This document shows, piece after piece, positions 1-5,791 of a DNA stretch of 13,722 bases. Below the pieces are notes generated by a model. The model worked only from the letters and a program-made list of their open reading frames with translations. It did no database searches and was not told where the DNA came from. Every line of letters begins with the position of its first letter. Position 1 is the stretch's first letter. A program made the translations under genes and the position numbers. The stretch comes from Woronichinia sp035285405 (lineage in GTDB: Bacteria > Cyanobacteriota > Cyanobacteriia > Cyanobacteriales > Microcystaceae): contig JAYKJI010000077.1 in assembly GCA_035285405.1 (NCBI GenBank), positions 1 to 13,722 on the forward strand. Reading direction: 5' to 3'.

Positions 1-1
1 T

Positions 2-88
2 CAAGTTGTGGATCGCCTTTTAGACCGCTTAAGCGAAATCATCCCATCGCATGAATCTCATCTATCCCTTGCTATACAAGGGTTTTAA
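2..88 (+). CDS. 3' end of an unidentified protein (28 codons)
   Basis: The second reading frame is open from the window edge to a TAA at 86-88. It gives a short tail that begins QVVDRLLDRLSEII and ends AIQGF. The amphipathic, leucine-rich start reads like the last helix of a real protein, while the other two forward frames stop early or look non-coding. The rest of the gene lies outside the window, so no function is given. A flavoprotein such as UbiX ends in a loosely similar helix, but that is only a guess. Confidence 0.4.
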   Translation, partial: QVVDRLLDRLSEIIPSHESHLSLAIQGF

Positions 89-176
89 GTATTTTGGTAA
101 ATGTGCTACCCCCCTGAACGCTTACAAACTGTGGTCGCCAGAAAGCATTAAGCTGCCACTACTACAGGAAAATCAC

Positions 177-188
177 GACCTAAAGGTC
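177..188 (-). terminator. possible weak terminator after tRNA-Ser
   Basis: The palindrome GACCTAAAGGTC lies about 40 nt beyond the 3' end of the minus-strand tRNA-Ser. Read on the minus strand, the hairpin is followed by GTGATTTTCC, a poor T tract. The stem is only 4-5 bp, so this is a suggestion from position and symmetry. Confidence 0.2.
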
Positions 189-227
189 TACTTAAAAACC
201 CCAGAATTTTATTTCGCCTATATTCTA

Positions 228-314
228 CGGAGAGGGAGGGATTCGAACCCTCGTTGAAGTTACCCCCAAACAGCATTTCCAGTGCTGCGCCTTCAACCGC
301 TCGGCCACCTCTCC
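228..314 (-). tRNA. trnS-GGA: tRNA-Ser(GGA)
   Basis: Read on the minus strand, the gene folds as a class II tRNA. The acceptor stem GGAGAGG pairs with CCTCTCC, the discriminator base is G, and the anticodon stem CAGCA/TGCTG encloses the loop CTGGAAA. The variable arm is long, and the T arm is GAGGG-TTCGAAT-CCCTC. The anticodon GGA (plus-strand 278-280) reads UCC and UCU serine codons. CCA is not encoded. A TATGAT -10-like hexamer lies on the minus strand at 339-334, about 20 nt upstream of the mature 5' end; no good -35 is visible. The gene is divergent from the ferredoxin gene, which starts 70 bp away. Confidence 0.96.
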
Positions 315-384
315 TCGTTGGTCACAGATATCTATCATACAATAAAACTTGTCTGATAATTACATTTCATTGCCAAATTTCTTT

Positions 385-753
385 ATGTCCTCTTTTTACC
401 GGGTTTGTATTCACCATCGTCAAGCAGCAGAAACCTATCAGTTATCGGTTCCCAGTGATCGCTATATCCTCCACAGCGCGGAAAAGCAGGGCTATGATTT
501 ACCCTTTTCTTGTCGTAATGGAGCCTGTACTAGTTGCGCCGTACGAGTGATCTCAGGCGAAATTTATCAACCCGAAGCAGTTGGTCTGTCCCAGGAATTA
601 CGCGATCGCGGCTATGCCTTGTTATGTGTCAGCTATGCCCGCTCAGATCTAGAAGTCGAAACCCAGGACGAAGACGAAGTTTATGAATTGCAATTCGGTC
701 GCTATTTTGGCGGAGGGCGTGTCCGTTTTGGTTTACCCTTAGATGAAGATTAG
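385..753 (+). CDS. [2Fe-2S] plant-type ferredoxin with C-terminal extension
   Basis: This is a soluble one-electron carrier of the plant/cyanobacterial ferredoxin family. The cluster ligands are clear: C43-x4-C48-x2-C51 (SCRNGACTSC) and C81 (LLCVSYA). I start it at ATG 385, giving 122 residues, because the ferredoxin fold begins at once with MSSFYRV. An upstream in-frame ATG at 349 would add 12 unlike residues. No Shine-Dalgarno is obvious. Photosynthetic PetF is about 97 residues; here some 20 extra residues follow the core and end in a glycine-rich, acidic tail (FGGGRVRFGLPLDED). This fits the FdC2-like group with C-terminal extensions (Synechocystis Sll1382, from memory). The IMPase gene follows directly and may overlap by 11 bp, so the two are probably co-transcribed. 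The redox partner cannot be told from sequence. Confidence 0.93.
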   Translation: MSSFYRVCIHHRQAAETYQLSVPSDRYILHSAEKQGYDLPFSCRNGACTSCAVRVISGEIYQPEAVGLSQELRDRGYALLCVSYARSDLEVETQDEDEVYELQFGRYFGGGRVRFGLPLDED

Positions 754-775
754 AACGTACTTCCCCCCATTCTCT

Positions 776-1618
776 ATGCGTCTAGATAAAGTCCCCTTAC
801 AAAATTGGTTAGATGTGGCAACCGAAGCCGTGTTAGCCGCCGGAGCAGTTCTCGAAGATCTATGGGGGAACTTAGAAACCGTTCAGGAAAAGGGATTAGC
901 TGGTGATTTAGTTACGGAAGCAGATCGCAGAGCCGAGTCCCTGATTTTAGATGTCCTAGAACGTCACTGTCCGCACCATGCTATCCTCGCCGAGGAATCA
1001 GGCTATCAAGGAGAACAGCAAAGTACCTATCTCTGGGCGATCGATCCGCTTGATGGTACCACCAATTATGCCCATAGTTACCCCATTTCTTGCGTGTCCG
1101 TAGGCTTAATGATAGAAGGCGTTCCCCAACTCGGAGCCATTTACAATCCCTTTCGTCGAGAACTATTCCGCGCCGCCAAAGGACTAGGGGCGACCCTTAA
1201 TCGCCGTCCTATCCAGGTTTCTGCCAGCCCAACCCTTGCCAAAAGCCTGTTAGTTTCTGGTTTTGCCTATGATCGTCGAGAAACCCTAGACAATAACTAT
1301 GCTGAATTTTGCCATTTAACTCACCTCACCCAGGGTGTTAGACGCAGTGGCTCGGCAGCCTTAGATCTCACTGATGTGGCCTGCGGCCGGCTGGATGGCT
1401 ATTGGGAACGAGGCATCAAAGCTTGGGATATTACGGCTGGCATTGTTATCCTAGAAGAAGCGGGGGGAAAAGTAACTGCCTACGATCAGAGTCCGTTAGA
1501 TATTACCTCTGGACGGATTTTGGCCACGAATGGTCTCATTCACGGGGAACTAAGTCAGGCTTTAAGCGATACTGACACTTGGTTTCAGGCTTTCGCTCAG
1601 GCAAAAAACAGCAAATAA
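776..1618 (+). CDS. inositol monophosphatase family protein
   Basis: This is a Mg2+-dependent, Li+-sensitive type sugar phosphatase. With start 776 it has 280 residues, usual for the family. The metal-binding motifs are complete: E73-E74 in ILAEES, D90-P-L-D93-G-T-T-N (motif A), and W217-D218-I-T-A-G (motif B). Family members hydrolyse inositol 1-phosphate and often other substrates, such as fructose-1,6-bisphosphate or histidinol phosphate, so the true substrate is open. I chose ATG 776 over ATG 743. The earlier start adds a short unlike peptide and overlaps the ferredoxin stop codon, yet translational coupling from 743 cannot be excluded. It lies 22 bp after the ferredoxin gene and is probably in its operon. 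The order ferredoxin-IMPase-DnaJ recalls Synechocystis sll1382-1384. Confidence 0.93.
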   Translation: MRLDKVPLQNWLDVATEAVLAAGAVLEDLWGNLETVQEKGLAGDLVTEADRRAESLILDVLERHCPHHAILAEESGYQGEQQSTYLWAIDPLDGTTNYAHSYPISCVSVGLMIEGVPQLGAIYNPFRRELFRAAKGLGATLNRRPIQVSASPTLAKSLLVSGFAYDRRETLDNNYAEFCHLTHLTQGVRRSGSAALDLTDVACGRLDGYWERGIKAWDITAGIVILEEAGGKVTAYDQSPLDITSGRILATNGLIHGELSQALSDTDTWFQAFAQAKNSK

Positions 1619-1728
1619 GGATGTTTGTCGGGATTAACTCCAAGTTTCATGAATGAATCTAGTCTTTTCGATAATTTCTACCAGATAATAGAGATCAGGG
1701 TAACGGTGGTAAAACATAAACACTAATC

Positions 1729-2691
1729 ATGATAGCTTTTCCCATTAAACAAGGAATTTTTAAATATGAAGTAATGGATCATCATGCCATTTTGGGTGCG
1801 CCGTTAAATGCGAATACCCAACAAATTCGGCAGTGTTATCTCAAAATTGCTTATCTTTTACATCCTGATACTTGTAAAGCTGGGTCTGATGTCGAGAAAA
1901 AACGGGCGGCTAAATTATTTTCCCGTTTGGTTAATCCAGCCTACGAACTGCTCTCACGGGAGAGTAATCGCACTGAACACCTATTGATTCTGTCTCAAAC
2001 GGCGAAGAGCCATCTGGAAGACAAGGATAAGGTTACTATTGCGAATCCAGAGACTAGGGCCTTATTGGAAGCTAAAAATAATTTAGATTTACTCTACCCT
2101 CAACAACTGCACCGTCTCACCACGGATCTTTATTTGGATCTCGAACGGGTTTTACCCCAGGTAGCCCAGATTAGCGAGCTTAATCTGATTTATCTTTTCA
2201 TGAGGGCTGGTGAGTCGCCTCGCGTAACACCCATTGCCACTTCTACTTCTACTATTGCCCCCCTATCGCCTCCAATTTCTAAAGCCCAATCAACTCCCAA
2301 AGTACAAAATACGCAGGTTCGTCAGGAGTCAAGCCGCTCAGAAGTTCCGAAGATTCCCCCCAAGGAGATGTATTTACGACGGGCCCAGGAATATTATGAA
2401 CGGGATAATTTTAATCAAGCGATCGCCGAGTTACGGGAAGTGCTGAAAATCGACCCCAAAGAAAGTCGGGCCCATTGTTTATTAGGTCTGTCCTATCTTA
2501 AGAGTAATATGTTAACGATGGCCAAGGTTCATATCAATACAGCTTCGGAGTTAAGCCCAAATGATCCGACTGTTTTGATGGCTAAACGTCAATTGGACAA
2601 AAATACGACTAATCCAGGAGCTAAAAAGGCAGACGATAAATCCAGTAAAAGCACTTTTTTGGGAGGCTTATTCGGTGGCAAGAAAAAGTAG
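1729..2691 (+). CDS. DnaJ-domain protein with C-terminal TPR repeats
   Basis: The N-terminal J domain (residues ~16-80) carries the HPD signature at H45-P46-D47, which activates Hsp70/DnaK ATPase. The Gly/Phe region and zinc fingers of true DnaJ are absent, so this is a class C J-protein. A proline/serine/threonine-rich linker spans about residues 165-210. Then come two TPR units (~212-288; YYERDNFNQAIAELREVLKI and its successor), a protein-interaction module. The tail is basic and glycine-rich (FLGGLFGGKKK). ATG 1774 (MDHHAILG) is an alternative start that matches the J-domain boundary better; I kept the longer frame. It starts 110 bp after the IMPase gene, enough for its own promoter (two GATAAT hexamers at 1670 and 1684, no clear -35). 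It probably directs DnaK to specific clients; the client is unknown. Confidence 0.9.
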   Translation: MIAFPIKQGIFKYEVMDHHAILGAPLNANTQQIRQCYLKIAYLLHPDTCKAGSDVEKKRAAKLFSRLVNPAYELLSRESNRTEHLLILSQTAKSHLEDKDKVTIANPETRALLEAKNNLDLLYPQQLHRLTTDLYLDLERVLPQVAQISELNLIYLFMRAGESPRVTPIATSTSTIAPLSPPISKAQSTPKVQNTQVRQESSRSEVPKIPPKEMYLRRAQEYYERDNFNQAIAELREVLKIDPKESRAHCLLGLSYLKSNMLTMAKVHINTASELSPNDPTVLMAKRQLDKNTTNPGAKKADDKSSKSTFLGGLFGGKKK

Positions 2692-2736
2692 AATGGGAAA
2701 GCTTGATGCCATAGTTAAACCTGTTTAATTTCTTTT

Positions 2737-3969
2737 ATGATTCATCAACCACCAGCCGGCGCAAGGGATTTACTGCCTGTTGAAGTTGCCCAAAAAGCTT
2801 GGATTAATGACCGCCTCCAAAAAGTCTTTCAGGGCTGGGGTTATCAACGCATTGTTACTTCTACCCTGGAATGGTTAGACACCCTAGTGGCCGGAGGAGC
2901 GATTGAACCAACGACGGTGATTCAACTGCGGGATAGTGCGGAAGGGGCGTTAGGCTTGCGGCCAGAGTTAACGGCTTCGATCGCCAGGGCGGCCATGACT
3001 CGCATGAGTGACAGTGGCTATCCGCAACGTCTTTGCTATCGGGCCAATGTTTTCCGTAATCCACCAACGGGTTATCACGGCAAGCAACTAGAATTTTATC
3101 AAGCCGGTGTTGAGTTACTATTTGTGGGCGGCGTGCTGGCGGATGCGGAAATTTTATTGTTAATGGCCGAGTCTTTGAAAGCTCTGGGGATTGAACAGTG
3201 GCAGGTTATTTTAGGAGAGGCCGGCTTAACGAGATCGCTATTAGCTCGTTTTCCTGAGGCTTTACGGAAATCGGTCAGAGAATGTATTACCGATCTAGAC
3301 TACGTTAAATTGCAAGAACTAGATTATCCTTCAGTCGCTTTGCGCGATTGGGCATTGCAGCTATTTGATCTGCGAGGAGAAGCAACAGAGATCTTACCCA
3401 AAGTGGCCCAACTGGATTTGGATGGGGATAGCCGCGATCGGGTAAACAATTTAAAATCCTTGGTAGAACTGGTTCAAAATACTCAAAATTGCCCCTTAGC
3501 TCTGATTTTAGATCTGAGTTGGCTTCAGTCCTTTGATTACTACACTGGGATCGTGTTTCAAGTAGTCAATACCGCCGCCGATCAATGGCGTGTTCTCGGT
3601 CAAGGTGGACGCTACGATCAGTTATTAGGACTTTACCACCCCCAAAAACAATCCTTGCCTGGGATCGGTTTTTCACTCAATATTGAAGATCTACACGCGA
3701 GTTTGCTCTCCAGTGACCATTTACCCAAAACCACACCGGCGATCGATTGGCTGGTTATTCCCCAAACTCCTGATGCGGAGATTGCTGCTTTCCGCTATGC
3801 CCAAAGTTTGCGTTCCAACGATGACTCTCTACGGGTGGAATTGGACTTAGGACAACGTACAGAGACGGAAATTAAGGACTATGCCCTAGATTGTCAGATT
3901 CGACAATTGGCCTGGGTCAGTCCAGAGGGACAAGTACGGACAGAATGGCTCTCAAAACCAGCTTATTGA
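2737..3969 (+). CDS. hisZ: ATP phosphoribosyltransferase regulatory subunit HisZ
   Basis: HisZ is the class II aminoacyl-tRNA-synthetase-like partner of short-form HisG, which catalyses the first step of histidine synthesis and is feedback-regulated by histidine. The 410-residue protein aligns with the HisRS catalytic core: RDLLPVEV and the motif 1 region at the N terminus, LRPELTASIARA, a motif 2 region (CYRANVFRNPPTG), FDYYTGIVFQ, GGRYDQLLG, and a motif 3 region (LPGIGFSLNIEDL). Where HisRS has an arginine in motif 3, this protein has hydrophobic and polar residues, and motif 2 lacks the usual ER pair, so aminoacylation is unlikely. No separate anticodon-binding domain is evident. These points favour HisZ over HisS. 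It starts 45 bp after the DnaJ-TPR gene and is followed 12 bp later by the phytol-kinase-like gene. Confidence 0.92.
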   Translation: MIHQPPAGARDLLPVEVAQKAWINDRLQKVFQGWGYQRIVTSTLEWLDTLVAGGAIEPTTVIQLRDSAEGALGLRPELTASIARAAMTRMSDSGYPQRLCYRANVFRNPPTGYHGKQLEFYQAGVELLFVGGVLADAEILLLMAESLKALGIEQWQVILGEAGLTRSLLARFPEALRKSVRECITDLDYVKLQELDYPSVALRDWALQLFDLRGEATEILPKVAQLDLDGDSRDRVNNLKSLVELVQNTQNCPLALILDLSWLQSFDYYTGIVFQVVNTAADQWRVLGQGGRYDQLLGLYHPQKQSLPGIGFSLNIEDLHASLLSSDHLPKTTPAIDWLVIPQTPDAEIAAFRYAQSLRSNDDSLRVELDLGQRTETEIKDYALDCQIRQLAWVSPEGQVRTEWLSKPAY

Positions 3970-3981
3970 TGAGGAAAGGGG

Positions 3982-4683
3982 ATGGATTGGTTGGCCTTTG
4001 CGCTCGAAATGTCTCCGGCTCCCTGGTCGGCGATCGCCTGGGTGGGAATCTATCTGGGGGTTTTAATCCTGATTGCGGAAACCCTGAACCGTTTTTCTGA
4101 TCAGCCTGGTGAAGTGACTCGCAAAATTGTCCATATTGGCAGTGGACAGGTAGTGCTTCTGGCCTGGTGGTTAAAGATTCCGGCTTGGGTGGGGGTCGAA
4201 GCGGCGATCGTGGCGGGAGGTGTGGCCATTTTGTCTTACTTTTTGCCCATTTTGCCGAGTTTGGAAAGTGTGGGACGACGCAGTTTAGGGACTCTTTTCT
4301 ATGCGATCAGTATGGGCTTGTTAATTGGTTACTTTTTCTCTCGTCAGCAGCCGGAATACGCAGCCCTCGGTATTTTGATTATGGCCTGGGGGGATGGTCT
4401 CGCGGCCTTAATTGGTCAAAACTTTGGTCAGCATCCCTATCAGCTTTGGGGAATTCGTAAAACCTGGGAAGGATCGTTGACAATGTTGGTAGTTAGTTTT
4501 GTTGTTACTGTTTTAATGTTAGGCATCATCCAGCCAATCAGTCTTTCTCTAATGGCGATCGCCTTGATGGTAGCGATATTAGCCACTTTTCTAGAAACCT
4601 TTTCCCAATTTGGAATCGATAACTTAACGGTTCCCCTAGGGAGTGCTATTCTGGCTTTTAGTTTGTCTCAGTTTATCCTTTAA
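3982..4683 (+). CDS. phytol kinase-like (VTE5/dolichol kinase family) membrane protein
   Basis: This 233-residue integral membrane protein has about six to seven hydrophobic segments. It carries the hallmarks of the CTP-dependent polyprenol/phytol kinase family: VTRKIVHIGSG near residue 45, the central MAWGDGLAALIGQNFG, K-TWEGS just after it, and the C-terminal E-x4-FGIDNLTVPLGSA. In cyanobacteria and plants the VTE5-like member phosphorylates phytol released from chlorophyll, feeding tocopherol and chlorophyll synthesis; Synechocystis Slr1652 is the homologue I recall. Generic annotation may read phosphatidate cytidylyltransferase or SEC59/DGK family. AGGA at 3972-3975 lies 6 nt before ATG 3982, a good ribosome binding site. 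The 12-bp gap to hisZ suggests co-transcription, although the two functions are unrelated. Confidence 0.85.
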   Translation: MDWLAFALEMSPAPWSAIAWVGIYLGVLILIAETLNRFSDQPGEVTRKIVHIGSGQVVLLAWWLKIPAWVGVEAAIVAGGVAILSYFLPILPSLESVGRRSLGTLFYAISMGLLIGYFFSRQQPEYAALGILIMAWGDGLAALIGQNFGQHPYQLWGIRKTWEGSLTMLVVSFVVTVLMLGIIQPISLSLMAIALMVAILATFLETFSQFGIDNLTVPLGSAILAFSLSQFIL

Positions 4684-4696
4684 CCCCTAAAGCTCT

Positions 4697-5566
4697 GTGT
4701 TTGCGATTACAACCCACCTCGATCAATATCTCACCTATACCCTCACCGATCACGAGCATCTAGCGCGGTTAGATGTGGTTCCAGAGCGGGGCGGAATTGT
4801 GACTCGTTGGACATTACAAGGTCAGGATTTGCTCTATCTGGATCAGGAACGTTTTCAAGATCCGAATCTCAGTATTCGCGGTGGGATTCCCATTCTCTTT
4901 CCGATTTGCGGCAATTTACCCGGCGATCGCTATAACCATCCTCAACAGACCTATCACCTCAAACAACATGGTTTTGCGCGGGATCTGCCTTGGCAAGTCA
5001 TAGACCAAGCTACCGATGTCTGCGCCAGCTTAACCCTCAGACTAGCCAGCAACGAAGTCACAAGAGCCAATTATCCGTTTGATTTTGAAGTTCTCTTTAC
5101 CTACCAACTCCAGGGCAATAGCCTTAAAATCCAACAGCGTTACACGAACCACTCCGACGAGATTATGCCCTTTTCCACTGGGCTACATCCCTATTTTTGG
5201 ATCAAGGATAAAAGTCAACTCCGCTTTGATATTCCGGCGACCATGTATCAAGATCAAAAACGATTAGCCGTTTTTCCCTTTGAGGATCGTTTTGACTTTG
5301 AACAGCCAGAAATTGATGCCGTCTTTAAAGCGATTAAACGCCATTCCGCCAGTTTTACCGATCCAGAGCGGGGTTTAACCCTTTCTCTCAAATATTCTGA
5401 TCACTATTCAACCGTTGTTTTTTGGACGCTTCAGGGCAAGGACTATATTTGTTTGGAACCCTGGACTGCCCCCCGTAATGCTTTAAATACCGGCGAAAAA
5501 CTGATTAAGCTAGAACCGGAACAATCTCTAGACACGGTTGTCGAACTGACGGCGGAACTTTTTTGA
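4697..5566 (+). CDS. aldose 1-epimerase / galactose mutarotase-like protein
   Basis: This is a cytosolic 289-residue beta-sandwich protein of the aldose-1-epimerase superfamily, which interconverts alpha and beta anomers of hexoses or hexose phosphates. The catalytic residues can be placed: H91 in KQHGFARDLPW, H164 in STGLHPYFWI, and the likely general base E254 in CLEPWTAPRN. The N-terminal strand pair with RGGIPILFPICGN is typical of the branch that includes LacX and hexose-6-phosphate mutarotase-like proteins. The start is GTG 4697, 13 bp after the phytol-kinase-like stop; no ATG lies at the right place and no clear Shine-Dalgarno is seen. Whether the substrate is a free sugar or a phosphate cannot be decided. 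It is probably the last protein gene of the hisZ transcription unit. Confidence 0.88.
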   Translation: MFAITTHLDQYLTYTLTDHEHLARLDVVPERGGIVTRWTLQGQDLLYLDQERFQDPNLSIRGGIPILFPICGNLPGDRYNHPQQTYHLKQHGFARDLPWQVIDQATDVCASLTLRLASNEVTRANYPFDFEVLFTYQLQGNSLKIQQRYTNHSDEIMPFSTGLHPYFWIKDKSQLRFDIPATMYQDQKRLAVFPFEDRFDFEQPEIDAVFKAIKRHSASFTDPERGLTLSLKYSDHYSTVVFWTLQGKDYICLEPWTAPRNALNTGEKLIKLEPEQSLDTVVELTAELF

Positions 5567-5640
5567 AAACGGCTTGCATTCTTCTGACACCTATGTTAAA
5601 TTTGTAAATCGTGTGAACAAAGTGAATTTGTTACCATAAC

Positions 5641-5712
5641 GGGTCGCTAGCTCAGCGGTAGAGCACTCGGCTTTTAACCGATTGGTCTTGGGTTCGAATC
5701 CCAGGCGACCCA
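5641..5712 (+). tRNA. trnK-UUU: tRNA-Lys(UUU)
   Basis: This is a 72-nt cloverleaf. The acceptor stem GGGTCGC pairs with GCGACCC and is followed by discriminator A. The D arm is GCTC-AGCGGTA-GAGC, the anticodon loop is CTTTTAA, and the T arm is TTGGG-TTCGAAT-CCCAG-like. The anticodon UUU at 5673-5675 reads AAA and AAG lysine codons. The outermost anticodon-stem pair is a C-T mismatch, which I accept as the other four pairs are sound. CCA is not encoded. It lies 74 bp after the epimerase gene; a TTGCAT (5574) and TTAAAT (5596) pair with a 16-bp spacer is a weak promoter candidate. Confidence 0.96.
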
Positions 5713-5791
5713 TTTTATCTCTCTTTTAAAGCAATAATAAAAAGTAATGATCGCATCGATTTAATTTTTGTTATTTGATGTTTAAATCACA

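Noticed and set aside
51..257. Open frame of 68 codons ending in GRDSNPR
   Set aside because: It runs through the 3' part of the minus-strand tRNA-Ser; the GRDSNPR end is the known artefact of translating a tRNA T arm. It also overlaps the tail of the upstream gene.
254..550. 98-codon + strand frame over the tRNA-Ser and ferredoxin start
   Set aside because: It covers the tRNA and the conserved cysteine codons of the ferredoxin in another frame, and its product has no family features.
2737..3969. Histidyl-tRNA synthetase HisS
   Set aside because: The catalytic arginine and ER motif positions are not kept and the anticodon-binding domain is missing, so HisZ fits better.
4167..4460. 97-codon + strand frame within the phytol-kinase-like gene
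   Set aside because: The other frame there carries the conserved kinase motifs; this product is a glycine/leucine-rich shadow.
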